Assembly: GCA_964471405.1 (NCBI GenBank)
Contig: CAYYGH010000004.1
Coordinates: forward strand, 1 to 64,000
Source: J084 sp964471405
GTDB taxonomy: Bacteria > Pseudomonadota > Alphaproteobacteria > Sphingomonadales > Rhodothalassiaceae
Length of the DNA stretch: 64,000 bases
Direction of reading: 5' to 3'
Positions within the stretch are counted from its first letter, which is position 1; each line of letters opens with the position of its first letter. Made by a program: the position numbers and the translations under genes. The notes below the pieces were generated by a model. That model ran no database searches. It saw only the letters and a program-made list of their open reading frames with translations, and was not told the DNA's origin. Shown here in pieces: positions 1-8,068 of this stretch.

Positions 1-52
1 CGAAGGCGGCCGTACCGTCGGCGCCGGCGTCGTCTCCAAAATCATCGAGTAG
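1..52 (+). CDS. tuf: Elongation factor Tu, C-terminal end (partial)
   Basis: Only the last 16 codons are present; they read EGGRTVGAGVVSKIIE and end at TAG (50-52), the standard C-terminus of EF-Tu, the GTPase that delivers aminoacyl-tRNA to the ribosome. The gene lies directly upstream of rpsJ, as in many alphaproteobacterial str-S10 arrangements. The rest is outside the window, so the promoter of this operon cannot be seen. Confidence 0.9.
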   Translation, partial: EGGRTVGAGVVSKIIE

Positions 53-98
53 TGGCCAGTAGCGGCGGGCAGTTCCGAGGATAAGAGGACCGGTAGCG

Positions 99-413
99 AT
101 GGATACGCAAAGCATTCGTATCCGCCTGAAGGCGTTCGATCATCGCATTCTCGATCAGGCGGCCAACGAAATTGCGGGAACGGCCCGCCGGACCGGGGCG
201 GTGGTCAGAGGACCCATTCCTCTGCCGACCCGGATCCAGCGGTTCACGGTCAACCGCTCGCCGCATATCGACAAGGAGTCGATGGAGCAGTTCGAGATGC
301 GCACCCACAAGCGTGTTCTCGACATCATCGATCCGACGCCGCAGACGGTCGATGCGCTGATGAAGCTCGATCTTTCGCCGGGTGTCGACGTGGAAATCAA
401 GCTGCAGGGATGA
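99..413 (+). CDS. rpsJ: 30S ribosomal protein S10
   Basis: S10 is a small-subunit head protein that also serves as NusE in transcription antitermination. The 104-residue product has the family length and the conserved run RIRLKAFDHRILDQ near the N-terminus and PLPTRIQRFTVNRSPH in the middle. The ATG follows the sequence gaggaccggtagcg. It is the first gene after tuf and only 11 bases separate it from rplC, so it belongs to the same transcript. Confidence 0.98.
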   Translation: MDTQSIRIRLKAFDHRILDQAANEIAGTARRTGAVVRGPIPLPTRIQRFTVNRSPHIDKESMEQFEMRTHKRVLDIIDPTPQTVDALMKLDLSPGVDVEIKLQG

Positions 414-424
414 GGCGGTAGGCG

Positions 425-1240
425 ATGCGCACGGGTGTGATTGCAAAGAAGCTGGGCATGACCCGCGTCTTCGACGCCGACGGTCGTCACGTGCCCGTGA
501 CGGTCCTCAAGCTCGAAGAATGCCAGGTCGTCGCGCAGCGCACGGAGGAGCGGGACGGCTATGTCGCCCTGCAGCTGGGAGCGGGGCGTGCGAAGGCCAA
601 GCGCACGCCGGCGCCCATGCGTGGCCATTACGCCAAGGCGGGCGTGCCGGCGAAGCGGGTGCTTGCCGAGTTCCGGGTGGATCCCGACCATCTCGTCGAG
701 GTGGGGGCGGAGATCACGGCGGACCACTTCGTGCCGGGGCAGTTCGTTGATGCGATCGGCACTTCCAAGGGCAAGGGGTTCGCAGGTGCGATGAAGCGCT
801 GGAACTTCGGCGGTCTGCGCGCGAGCCACGGCGTGTCGATCTCGCACAGGAGCCATGGTTCCACGGGCAATCGCCAGGATCCCGGCCGCGTCTTCAAGGG
901 CAAGAAGATGGCCGGTCACCTTGGGGATGAGCGGGTGACGGTGCTCAATCTTCAGGTTGTCGATGTGCGGCCCGAGGACGGGCTGATCCTCGTGCGCGGG
1001 GCCGTGCCGGGCGCGAAGGGCTCCTGGATCCTGCTGCGCGATGCGGTCAAGAGGCCGCTGCCCGAGACGGCGCCGCATCCGGCGGCCTTCCGCAAGGTCG
1101 AAGAGGAGGCGGGCGCCGAAAAGGCGGATGGCGACAAGCAGGCGGCCGCTGCTGCGGATGAGGAGGCGGCTGGACAGGCGGCCGGCGATCAGGATGCCGC
1201 GGCCGGTTCCGGTGATGCCGCTGAAGACAAGGATGGATGA
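425..1240 (+). CDS. rplC: 50S ribosomal protein L3 with long acidic C-terminal tail
   Basis: L3 binds 23S rRNA early in assembly and reaches the peptidyl transferase region. The core (residues 1 to about 225) starts MRTGVIAKKLGMTRVF and contains GSTGNRQDPGRVFKGKKMAG; Q151 in GNRQ corresponds to the glutamine that PrmB methylates in E. coli. Residues about 226-271 form an Ala/Glu/Asp-rich tail with no similarity that I recognise; E. coli L3 has 209 residues. Reading frame and stop are clean and rplD follows after 4 bases, so the tail is not an obvious frameshift product. Confidence 0.97.
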   Translation: MRTGVIAKKLGMTRVFDADGRHVPVTVLKLEECQVVAQRTEERDGYVALQLGAGRAKAKRTPAPMRGHYAKAGVPAKRVLAEFRVDPDHLVEVGAEITADHFVPGQFVDAIGTSKGKGFAGAMKRWNFGGLRASHGVSISHRSHGSTGNRQDPGRVFKGKKMAGHLGDERVTVLNLQVVDVRPEDGLILVRGAVPGAKGSWILLRDAVKRPLPETAPHPAAFRKVEEEAGAEKADGDKQAAAAADEEAAGQAAGDQDAAAGSGDAAEDKDG

Positions 1241-1244
1241 AGCC

Positions 1245-1865
1245 ATGAAGGCCGATGTCCTGACATGGGAAGCCAAGAAGGCCGGCAGCATCGAGCTCGA
1301 TGATGCGATCTTCGGACTTGAGCCGCGGGCGGACATTCTGCACCGGGTCGTGGTCTGGCAGCTGGCCAAGCGCCGTGCGGGCACGCATGCGGTGAAATTC
1401 CGCTCCGATGTGCGGGCGACGAACAGGAAGATGTATCGCCAGAAGGGCACGGGGCGTGCGCGGCACGGCAGCCGGCGGGTGAACATCTTTCGGGGTGGCG
1501 GTCGCGCCTTCGGGCCGATTCCGCGTGACCACTCGATCAAGCTGCCGAAGAAGGTGCGGGCCCTGGGGCTCAAGCATGCGCTTTCCGACAAGGCGCGCGA
1601 AGGGCGCCTCATCGTGGTCGAGACGGCGAAGCTGGAGAAGGGCAAGACCCGCGAGCTCAAGGACAAGCTGGCAAAGCTCGGGGTTACCAGTGCGCTGATC
1701 ATCGATGGTGAGGCGGTCGATGAGGCGTTCAAGCGCGCGGCCGCGAACCTGCCGAAGGTGAAGGTGCTGCCGACGATCGGCGCGAATGTCTACGACATCC
1801 TGCGGCATGAAACGCTGGTGCTGACGAAGGCGGCGGTGGACAAGCTCAAGGAGCGGCTCTCATGA
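1245..1865 (+). CDS. rplD: 50S ribosomal protein L4
   Basis: L4 lines the nascent-peptide tunnel. The product is 206 residues if it starts at ATG 1245 (MKADVLTWEAKKAGSIELDD), the usual alphaproteobacterial length; an in-frame ATG at 1233 overlapping the end of rplC would add four residues. The loop motif RQKGTGRARHGSRR that enters the tunnel wall is present. Its stop overlaps the rplW start (ATGA at 1862-1865). In E. coli L4 represses its own operon; no matching leader can be checked here because the operon start is outside the window. Confidence 0.97.
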   Translation: MKADVLTWEAKKAGSIELDDAIFGLEPRADILHRVVVWQLAKRRAGTHAVKFRSDVRATNRKMYRQKGTGRARHGSRRVNIFRGGGRAFGPIPRDHSIKLPKKVRALGLKHALSDKAREGRLIVVETAKLEKGKTRELKDKLAKLGVTSALIIDGEAVDEAFKRAAANLPKVKVLPTIGANVYDILRHETLVLTKAAVDKLKERLS

Positions 1866-2167
1866 GCAAGGCGGAGCCCAAGCTGAAGGCCTATGACATC
1901 ATTCTGCGGCCCGTGATCACGGAGAAGGCGACGCTGGGTGCCGAGCACAACCAGGTCACCTTCGTGGTGGCGAAGAATGCCACCAAACCGGAGATCAAGG
2001 AGGCCGTCGAATCCCTGTTCAAGGTGAAGGTCAGGAAGGTCAACACCTTGAATCAGAAAGGCAAGGTCAAGCGCTTCCGCGGCATTCTCGGCAAGCGGGC
2101 CGATGTGAAGAAGGCGATCGTGACCCTCGAAGAGGGGCACCATATCGATGTTACGGCAGGGATCTAG
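1862..2167 (+). CDS. rplW: 50S ribosomal protein L23
   Basis: L23 sits at the tunnel exit and is the docking site for trigger factor and signal recognition particle. The 101-residue product has the conserved start YDIILRPVITEKAT and the LFKVKVRKVNTLNQKGK segment. It overlaps rplD by 4 bases and is 3 bases from rplB, so translation is likely coupled. Confidence 0.97.
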   Translation: MSKAEPKLKAYDIILRPVITEKATLGAEHNQVTFVVAKNATKPEIKEAVESLFKVKVRKVNTLNQKGKVKRFRGILGKRADVKKAIVTLEEGHHIDVTAGI

Positions 2168-2170
2168 GCG

Positions 2171-3013
2171 ATGGCGCTGAAAAGCTTCAAACCGGTCACC
2201 CCGTCCCAGCGCGGCCTCGTGCTGGTCGACCGCTCGCATCTGTGGAAGGGCGATCCCGTCAAGAAGCTGACGGAAGGTCTGACCAAATCGGGCGGGCGCA
2301 ACAACTTCGGCCATATCACCGCGCGCCGTCGTGGCGGCGGACACAAGCGGCTCTATCGCAAGGTCGATTTCCGGCGCCGCAAGTGGGGCGTGGAGGCGAC
2401 CGTCGAGCGTCTCGAATACGATCCCAACCGGACGGCCTTCATTGCGCTGATCCGCTATGATGATGGCGAGCTCAGCTATATCATCGCGCCGCAGCGTCTG
2501 GCGCCGGGGGCAAAGGTGGTCGCCGACGAGCAGGTGGACATCAAGCCGGGCAATGCCGCCCCCATTGGCAACATGCCGGTCGGCACCATCGTCCACAATA
2601 TCGAGCTCAAGCCCGGCGGCGGCGGCAAGATCGCCCGGGCGGCAGGAACCTTCGCCCAGATCGTCGGGCGTGACCAGGGATATGTGATCATCAGGCTGGC
2701 TTCCGGCGAACAGCGCAAGGTGCTGAACGCCTGCATGGCTACGGTGGGTGCGGTCTCGAATCCGGACAAGAAGAACGAGGTGCTGGCCAAGGCGGGCCGC
2801 AACCGCTGGAAGGGGCGTCGTCCGGCGGTGCGCGGCGTGGCGATGAACCCGGTGGACCATCCGCATGGTGGCGGTGAGGGGCGCACCTCCGGCGGCCGGC
2901 ATCCGGTGACCCCATGGGGCAAGCCGACCAAGGGCAAGCGCACCCGGCACAATCGCGCAACGGACAAATACATCGTGCGTTCGCGGCATGATGCGAAGAA
3001 GAAGAGACGCTAG
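2171..3013 (+). CDS. rplB: 50S ribosomal protein L2
   Basis: L2 is a core large-subunit protein needed for subunit association and peptidyl transfer. The 280-residue protein shows the OB/SH3-type core and the highly conserved C-terminal motif MNPVDHPHGGGEGR, with the histidine linked to the peptidyl transferase centre. The C-terminus is strongly basic. The start ATG 2171 is 3 bases after the rplW stop. Confidence 0.98.
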   Translation: MALKSFKPVTPSQRGLVLVDRSHLWKGDPVKKLTEGLTKSGGRNNFGHITARRRGGGHKRLYRKVDFRRRKWGVEATVERLEYDPNRTAFIALIRYDDGELSYIIAPQRLAPGAKVVADEQVDIKPGNAAPIGNMPVGTIVHNIELKPGGGGKIARAAGTFAQIVGRDQGYVIIRLASGEQRKVLNACMATVGAVSNPDKKNEVLAKAGRNRWKGRRPAVRGVAMNPVDHPHGGGEGRTSGGRHPVTPWGKPTKGKRTRHNRATDKYIVRSRHDAKKKRR

Positions 3014-3025
3014 GAGGCTGGAATC

Positions 3026-3304
3026 ATGGCGCGTTCGGTCTGGAAGGGCCCCTTCGTCGAGCTGTCTCTGCTGAAAAAGGCGGAGGCGATGCAGGAGTCG
3101 GGCAAGAAGCAGGTGATCAAGACCTGGTCGCGGCGCTCGACGATCATGCCGCAGTTCGTGGGGCTGACCTTCAATGTCTACAACGGGCGCAAGTTCGTGC
3201 CCGTCTATGTGACGGAGGAGATGGTGGGCCACAAGCTCGGCGAATTCGCGCCCACCCGCACCTTCTATGGCCATGGTGCGGACAAGAAGGCGAAGAGGAG
3301 TTAA
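3026..3304 (+). CDS. rpsS: 30S ribosomal protein S19
   Basis: S19 binds the 30S head next to S13 and contacts the A-site finger. The 92-residue product begins MARSVWKGPFVELSLLKK and contains KTWSRRSTIMPQFVG and GHKLGEFAPTRTF, all diagnostic. A GGAGG-type ribosome binding site (ctaggaggctgg) precedes the ATG. Confidence 0.98.
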   Translation: MARSVWKGPFVELSLLKKAEAMQESGKKQVIKTWSRRSTIMPQFVGLTFNVYNGRKFVPVYVTEEMVGHKLGEFAPTRTFYGHGADKKAKRS

Positions 3305-3310
3305 GCGGCC

Positions 3311-3688
3311 ATGGGCAAGCCGAAGAATCCGCGCCGTGTGGCGGAAAACGAGGCCTATGCCGTCGGCAACATGCTGCGCGGCTCGCCGCGGCGGTTCAAT
3401 CTGGTAGCACAGATGATCCGCGGGCTGCCTGTCGACAAGGCGCTCGTGCAGCTCGAATTCTGCCGGCGGAAGGCGGCGCGGGATGTGAAAAAGGTGCTGC
3501 AGTCGGCGATCGCCAATGCGGAAAACAACCACAATCTCGATATCGATCAGCTGGTGGTCGCGGAAGCCAGCGTCGGCAAGGCATTCGTGATGAAGCGGTG
3601 GCGGCCGCGGGCGCGCGGGCGCGTGGGGCGGATTCTGAAGCCCTTCAGTCGGGTGCGGATCGTGGTGCGTGAAGTGCGGGAGCAGTAG
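3311..3688 (+). CDS. rplV: 50S ribosomal protein L22
   Basis: L22 spans the tunnel with a beta-hairpin; mutations in that loop affect macrolide response in other species. The 125-residue product has SPRRFNLVAQMIRGLPVDKA at the N-terminal half and the basic hairpin KRWRPRARGRVGRI near the end, as the family does. It sits 6 bases after rpsS and 3 bases before rpsC. Confidence 0.97.
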   Translation: MGKPKNPRRVAENEAYAVGNMLRGSPRRFNLVAQMIRGLPVDKALVQLEFCRRKAARDVKKVLQSAIANAENNHNLDIDQLVVAEASVGKAFVMKRWRPRARGRVGRILKPFSRVRIVVREVREQ

Positions 3689-3691
3689 GCA

Positions 3692-4387
3692 ATGGGTCAG
3701 AAGGTCAATCCCATCGGGCTGAGACTGGGCATCAACCGCACCTGGGATTCGCGCTGGTATGCCGACAATCCCGATTACGGGCGGCTGCTGCAGGAGGATC
3801 TCAAGATCCGCCGCTTTCTGGAAAAGCGGCTGAAGCAGGCTGCGGTCAGCAAGGTTGTCATCGAGCGGCTGGCCAAGAAGCCGCGGGTGACCGTCTATTC
3901 CGCCCGTCCCGGTGTCGTGATCGGCAAGCGGGGGGCGGATATCGAACAGCTCCGTCAGGAGCTGAAGAAGATGACGGGCGAGGAGACCGCGCTCAATATC
4001 GTCGAGATCCGCAAGCCCGAGGTCGATGCGCGGCTCATCGCCGAGGGCATCGCCCAGCAGCTCGAGCGCCGCGTGTCCTTCCGGCGTGCGATGAAGCGGG
4101 CCGTGCAGGCTGCCATGCGGCTCGGCGCCCAGGGCATCCGGGTGAATGTTTCGGGCCGGCTGGGCGGCGCAGAGATCGCGCGCATGGAGTGGTACCGTGA
4201 AGGGCGTGTGCCGCTTCACACGCTCAGGGCCGACATCGATTACGGCTTTGCCCTCGCGCGGACGGCCTATGGGGCGATCGGCGTGAAGGTCTGGGTGTTT
4301 CGCGGCGAGATCATGGAGCACGATCCGCTGGCGCATGAGAAGCGGATGCTGGAGTTCCAGACCGCTGCCGCGGGATCGTGGCGGTAG
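3692..4387 (+). CDS. rpsC: 30S ribosomal protein S3
   Basis: S3 forms part of the mRNA entry channel. The 231-residue protein starts MGQKVNPIGLRLGI, carries a type II KH domain with the GKRG loop (residues about 78-81) and ends in the S3 C-terminal domain with SGRLGGAEIARMEWYREGRVPLHTLR. Length and motif order are standard. Confidence 0.98.
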   Translation: MGQKVNPIGLRLGINRTWDSRWYADNPDYGRLLQEDLKIRRFLEKRLKQAAVSKVVIERLAKKPRVTVYSARPGVVIGKRGADIEQLRQELKKMTGEETALNIVEIRKPEVDARLIAEGIAQQLERRVSFRRAMKRAVQAAMRLGAQGIRVNVSGRLGGAEIARMEWYREGRVPLHTLRADIDYGFALARTAYGAIGVKVWVFRGEIMEHDPLAHEKRMLEFQTAAAGSWR

Positions 4388-4426
4388 GCAAGACGGCCTG
4401 AGGGCCGGCAGACGAGGACAGGCGAG

Positions 4427-4837
4427 ATGCTGCAACCGAAGCGCACGAAGTTCAGGAAGGCGCACAAGGGCCGGATCCATGGCGTGGCCAAGGGCGGCAC
4501 GGAGGTCAACTTCGGGGCCTTCGGGCTGAAGGCTCTGGAGCCGGCACGGATCACGGCCCGTCAGATCGAGGCGGCGCGGCGTGCCATTACCCGTCACATG
4601 AAGCGTGCCGGCAAGGTCTGGATCCGGATCTTCCCCGATGTGCCCGTTTCCACCAAGCCGGCCGAGGTGCGCATGGGAAAGGGCAAGGGCTCGCCCGAGT
4701 ACTGGGTGGCGCGTGTCAAGCCGGGGCGGATCATGTTTGAGGTTGATGGCGTGCCCGAGCCGGTCGCGCGTCGGGCCTTCGAACTGGCTTCGGCCAAGCT
4801 GCCGATTGCGACCAAGATCGTCACGCGGCGGTCGTAG
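4427..4837 (+). CDS. rplP: 50S ribosomal protein L16
   Basis: L16 helps place A-site tRNA. The 136-residue product begins MLQPKRTKFRKAHKGR and contains IRIFPDVPVSTKPAEVRMGK, followed by the glycine-rich GKGSPEYWVA, all typical. A 39-base spacer with a small GGCC stem separates it from rpsC; the nearest Shine-Dalgarno is gaggacagg. Confidence 0.97.
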   Translation: MLQPKRTKFRKAHKGRIHGVAKGGTEVNFGAFGLKALEPARITARQIEAARRAITRHMKRAGKVWIRIFPDVPVSTKPAEVRMGKGKGSPEYWVARVKPGRIMFEVDGVPEPVARRAFELASAKLPIATKIVTRRS

Positions 4838-4872
4838 GGGATGAAACGCGAGGACCGAGGAGCGCGCAAACG

Positions 4873-5085
4873 ATGAAGGCGGCGGATTTGCGGCTGAAGA
4901 CCCATGATGAGCTGATCCAGCTCTTGCGCGATCTGAAGCGCGAGCGGCTCAATCTGCGTTTCCAGCAGGCCTCGGGCCAGCTGGAGAAGCCATCGCGGAT
5001 GAAGGAGATCCGGCGCGACATTGCCCGGATTCTCACGATCCTGAATGAACGCAAGCGCAGCGGCGGCGCCGACAAGGCGGCCTGA
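4873..5085 (+). CDS. rpmC: 50S ribosomal protein L29
   Basis: L29 is a small helical protein at the tunnel exit next to L23. The 70-residue product shows LRLKTHDELIQLLRDLKRE and LRFQQASGQLEKPSRMKEIR, the two-helix family pattern, and ends in a short basic tail. The start ATG follows gaggaccgaggagcgcgcaaacg. Confidence 0.95.
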   Translation: MKAADLRLKTHDELIQLLRDLKRERLNLRFQQASGQLEKPSRMKEIRRDIARILTILNERKRSGGADKAA

Positions 5086-5118
5086 GCGCGGGCAGGGTAG
5101 GAAGACAAGGACGAGGCG

Positions 5119-5367
5119 ATGCCGAAACGCGTATTGCAGGGGCGGGTGGTCAGCGACCGCAACGACAAGACCATCGTGGTGCTGGTCGAGCGGCGCTTTC
5201 CGCATCCGCTGCTGGGCAAGATCGTCAAGCGCAGCAAGAAGTATCACGCCCATGATCCGAAGAACGAGTGGAAGGTGGGCGACAAGGTCTGGATCGAGGA
5301 GTGTCGGCCGATCAGCAGGAAGAAGCGCTGGCGGGTCGTGCAGGGTGAACATGTGACGACGGTCTAG
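5119..5367 (+). CDS. rpsQ: 30S ribosomal protein S17
   Basis: S17 is an OB-fold primary 16S rRNA binder. The 82-residue product begins MPKRVLQGRVVSDRNDKT and contains RSKKYHAHDPKNEWKVGDKV, a clear family signature. The ATG follows aaggacgaggcg. Normal length and position between rpmC and rplN. Confidence 0.97.
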   Translation: MPKRVLQGRVVSDRNDKTIVVLVERRFPHPLLGKIVKRSKKYHAHDPKNEWKVGDKVWIEECRPISRKKRWRVVQGEHVTTV

Positions 5368-5415
5368 GGCGATCGGAGCCTTGGTCCGGATGTGATGAAA
5401 CAGGGTGGTTGAGCC

Positions 5416-5784
5416 ATGATCCAGATGCAGACGAATCTCGACGTCGCCGACAACTCCGGCGCCAAGCGCGTGATGTGCATCAAGGTGCTGGGCGGCACGA
5501 ACCGGCGCTATGCCCGTGTGGGTGACGTGATTGTCGTCTCCGTCAAGGAGGCGGCGCCCAAGGGACGCGTGAAGAAGGGGGATGTGTACCGGGCGGTCGT
5601 CGTGCGCACCGCCAAGGACATCCGCCGACCGGATGGCTCGGTCATCCGTTTCGATCGCAATGCGGCGGTGCTCATCAACAAGCAGGGCGAGCCGATCGGC
5701 ACGCGCATCTTCGGCCCCGTGGCGCGCGAGCTGCGGGCTGCGAACCACATGAAGATCATCTCGCTCGCTCCGGAGGTGCTGTGA
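5416..5784 (+). CDS. rplN: 50S ribosomal protein L14
   Basis: L14 forms intersubunit bridges and is the target of the silencing factor RsfS in other bacteria. The 122-residue product starts MIQMQTNLDVADNSGAKRVM and contains GDVIVVSVKEAAPKGRVKKG and the end motif MKIISLAPEVL. Its stop TGA (5782-5784) shares a base with the rplX ATG. Confidence 0.98.
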   Translation: MIQMQTNLDVADNSGAKRVMCIKVLGGTNRRYARVGDVIVVSVKEAAPKGRVKKGDVYRAVVVRTAKDIRRPDGSVIRFDRNAAVLINKQGEPIGTRIFGPVARELRAANHMKIISLAPEVL

Positions 5785-6098
5785 TGGCTGCGAAGCTGAA
5801 GAAGGGCGACAAGGTCGTGGTGATCGCCGGGCGCGACAAGGGCAAGACCGGCGAGATCCTGAAGGTGCTCCGCAAGGAGAACAGGGCGATCGTCTCGGGT
5901 GTCAATCTCGTCAAGAAGCACCAGCGGCCGACGCCGCAGGAGCCGGGCGGGATCATCACCAAGGAGGCGCCCATCCATCTGTCCAATCTGATGCTGGCCG
6001 ATCCCAAGGATGGCCGGCCGACACGGGTGGGCTTCAAGATCGTCGAGGGACGCAAGGTGCGGTTCGCCAAGAAGTCAGGCGAGGTGATCGATGGCTGA
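5784..6098 (+). CDS. rplX: 50S ribosomal protein L24
   Basis: L24 initiates 50S assembly. With ATG 5784 the product is 104 residues and starts MAAKLKKGDKVVVIAGRDKGKTGEI, containing the KOW motif. A GTG three bases upstream (5781) is in frame but the ATG overlaps the rplN stop in the coupled TGATG form, so I prefer it. The gene overlaps rplE by 8 bases. Confidence 0.96.
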   Translation: MAAKLKKGDKVVVIAGRDKGKTGEILKVLRKENRAIVSGVNLVKKHQRPTPQEPGGIITKEAPIHLSNLMLADPKDGRPTRVGFKIVEGRKVRFAKKSGEVIDG

Positions 6099-6684
6099 GA
6101 ACAAGACTGCCGAAAACAAGCAGCCGGCGGGCGAGCGCTACGTGCCGCGCCTGAAGCGGTTCTATCTGGAAGAAGTGCGGCCGAAGCTGATGGAAAAGTT
6201 CGGCTATGAGAACGTCATGCAGGTGCCGCGGCTGGAGAAGATCGTCATCAATGTCGGTGTGGGCGATGCGGTCCAGGACCCGAAGCGCCTGAACAGGGTG
6301 GTGGAGGAAATTGGTCTGATCGCCGGCCAGAAGCCGGTGATCACCCGGGCCAAGAAGTCGATCGCGGGTTTCAAGCTCCGTCAGGGCATGCCGATCGGCG
6401 TGAAGGTCACGCTCCGGCGCGACAAGATGTACGAGTTCCTGGACCGGCTGATCACCATCGCTCTGCCGCGGGTGAAGGACTTCCGGGGCGTCAACCCGAA
6501 GAGCTTCGATGGACACGGCAATTACGCCATGGGGCTCAAGGAACAGATCGTCTTCCCCGAGATCGACTATGACAAGGTCGAGCAGATCCGGGGCATGGAC
6601 ATCATCATCTGCACGAGTGCGGAAACGGATGACGAGGCCCGCGAGCTGCTGGCGGCCTTCAACATGCCGTTCCGCAAGAACTGA
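6091..6684 (+). CDS. rplE: 50S ribosomal protein L5
   Basis: L5 binds 5S rRNA and touches P-site tRNA. The 197-residue product has PRLEKIVINVGVGDAVQDPK, AKKSIAGFKLRQGMPIGVKV and the C-terminal GMDIIICTSAETDDEARELL. A roughly 20-residue Asn/Lys/Glu-rich N-terminal extension precedes the usual start of the domain. The ATG at 6091 overlaps rplX and is preceded by tcaggcgagg. Confidence 0.97.
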   Translation: MAENKTAENKQPAGERYVPRLKRFYLEEVRPKLMEKFGYENVMQVPRLEKIVINVGVGDAVQDPKRLNRVVEEIGLIAGQKPVITRAKKSIAGFKLRQGMPIGVKVTLRRDKMYEFLDRLITIALPRVKDFRGVNPKSFDGHGNYAMGLKEQIVFPEIDYDKVEQIRGMDIIICTSAETDDEARELLAAFNMPFRKN

Positions 6685-6711
6685 CGAGCGCAGCAAGAGG
6701 GATAAACGAGC

Positions 6712-7017
6712 ATGGCCAAGAAGAGTGCCATCGAAAAAAACAAGCGGCGCAAGGAACTGGTTCGGCGCTATGCCGCCAAGCGCGCGCGGCTGAAGGCGAT
6801 TGCGCGGGATCGCTCGCGCCCTGAAGAGGAGCGCATTCTGGCCTGGCTGAAGCTGGCCGAGCTGCCGCGCAATTCCTCGCCGACCCGGGTGCGCAATCGT
6901 TGTGAGCTGACGGGCCGGCCGCGCGCCTATTACCGCAAGTTCCGCATCTCGCGCATTGCGCTGCGCGAGCTGGCCTCCTCGGGGCAGCTGCCTGGTGTCA
7001 CCAAGGCGAGCTGGTAG
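6712..7017 (+). CDS. rpsN: 30S ribosomal protein S14 (zinc-independent form)
   Basis: S14 is a late-assembling head protein. The 101-residue product is the long type without the CXXC zinc motifs; its only cysteine is in RNRCELTGRPRAYYRKF, the diagnostic C-terminal block. It starts MAKKSAIEKNKRRKELVRRY after a gagggataaacgagc leader and lies between rplE and rpsH. Confidence 0.97.
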   Translation: MAKKSAIEKNKRRKELVRRYAAKRARLKAIARDRSRPEEERILAWLKLAELPRNSSPTRVRNRCELTGRPRAYYRKFRISRIALRELASSGQLPGVTKASW

Positions 7018-7043
7018 GGCGAGCTGGTAGGAGAGTAAAGACG

Positions 7044-7439
7044 ATGATGACCGATCCCCTGGGCGACATGCTCACCCGGATCCGCAACGGACTGGCCGCC
7101 CGCAAGGAGTCGATCACGGCGCCCGCCTCCAAGCAGCGCGAGCGTGTGCTCGACGTCCTCAAGCGCGAGGGCTACATCCTCGGCTACGAACGGGTGGATG
7201 TCGGCAACAACAAGGCCCTGCTCAAGATCACGCTCAAATATCATGAAGGCGAGCCGGTGATCCGGCATATCGAGCGGGTCTCACGCCCCGGTCGCCGAAT
7301 TTATGCCGGTGTCAAGGAGCTGCCGCGGGTGGCGAACGGCCTCGGGATTTCGATCGTGTCCACGCCAAAGGGCGTGCTCTCGGATGCCGAGGCCAGGGCG
7401 CAGAATGTGGGTGGCGAGGTGATCTGCAAGGTGTTCTAG
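7044..7439 (+). CDS. rpsH: 30S ribosomal protein S8
   Basis: S8 is a primary 16S rRNA binder and, in E. coli, the translational repressor of the spc operon. The 131-residue product begins MMTDPLGDMLTRIRNG and ends with GGEVICKVF; GVLSDAEARAQNVGGE is the C-terminal signature. Two ATGs in tandem (7044 and 7047) follow taggagagtaaagacg; either may be used. A 46-base hairpin lies just downstream. Confidence 0.97.
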   Translation: MMTDPLGDMLTRIRNGLAARKESITAPASKQRERVLDVLKREGYILGYERVDVGNNKALLKITLKYHEGEPVIRHIERVSRPGRRIYAGVKELPRVANGLGISIVSTPKGVLSDAEARAQNVGGEVICKVF

Positions 7440-7446
7440 CGGATCG

Positions 7447-7492
7447 CGAGCGCTGAAAGCGGCGCCCTCCTGCAGGCTTTCGCGGGCGCTCG
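7447..7492 (+). other. Hairpin between rpsH and rplF
   Basis: Arms CGAGCGC (7447-7453) and GCGCTCG (7486-7492) pair perfectly, and inside them GAAAGC (7455-7460) pairs with GCTTTC (7476-7481), separated by an asymmetric internal loop. This gives 13 base pairs in a 77-base spacer, long for this operon. There is no U-run, so it is not a standard terminator; an RNA-stability or regulatory element is an inference. Confidence 0.5.
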
Positions 7493-7516
7493 GAAGAGTT
7501 GAAGAGGACGGACAAG

Positions 7517-8050
7517 ATGTCGCGCATTGGCAAGAAACCCATCGCGATCCCGAGCGGGGTCGAGGTGCGCCTGGAGGGCCGGGAGATCTCCGTCAAGGGG
7601 CCGAAGGGTGCGCTCAGCCTGACCCTGGTTGAGGATGTCGAGGTTACCCGCGAGGGTGACGAAATCCTGGTCAAGCCCCGCAATGACAGCCGCCGTGCCC
7701 GCGCGATGTGGGGCATGCAGCGCAGCCTCGTCGCCAATCTGGTCGAAGGCGTGACAAAGGGCTTTCAGAAGAAGCTCGTCATTCAGGGCGTCGGCTATCG
7801 TGCGCAGGCGCAGGGACAGAAGGTGCGCCTGCAGCTTGGTTTCAGCCATGACATCGAATACGAGGTGCCGCAGGGCATCAAGGTGGAGACACCGGATCAG
7901 ACCACCATCGTGGTTTCGGGGATCGACAAGCAGCAGGTAGGCCAGGTGGCTGCCGAGCTGCGATCCTATCGTCCGCCGGAGCCCTACAAGGGCAAGGGGG
8001 TCCGGTATGAAGGCGAATACATCTTCCGCAAGGAAGGCAAGAAGAAGTAG
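7517..8050 (+). CDS. rplF: 50S ribosomal protein L6
   Basis: L6 supports the factor-binding site. Start chosen at ATG 7517 (MSRIGKKPIAIPSGVEV), 177 residues, the family length; an in-frame ATG at 7499 would add six residues but lies closer to the hairpin. The C-terminal signature PEPYKGKGVRYEGEYIFRKE is present. Shine-Dalgarno gaagaggacgg. Confidence 0.97.
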   Translation: MSRIGKKPIAIPSGVEVRLEGREISVKGPKGALSLTLVEDVEVTREGDEILVKPRNDSRRARAMWGMQRSLVANLVEGVTKGFQKKLVIQGVGYRAQAQGQKVRLQLGFSHDIEYEVPQGIKVETPDQTTIVVSGIDKQQVGQVAAELRSYRPPEPYKGKGVRYEGEYIFRKEGKKK

Positions 8051-8068
8051 CGCGAGGGCATAGCGGCC

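Noticed and set aside
155..4597. Long open frames on the minus strand through the ribosomal protein genes (for example 155-1732 and 1790-4597)
   Set aside because: They run opposite to well-identified ribosomal genes, have no family motifs, and result from the high GC content in third codon positions.
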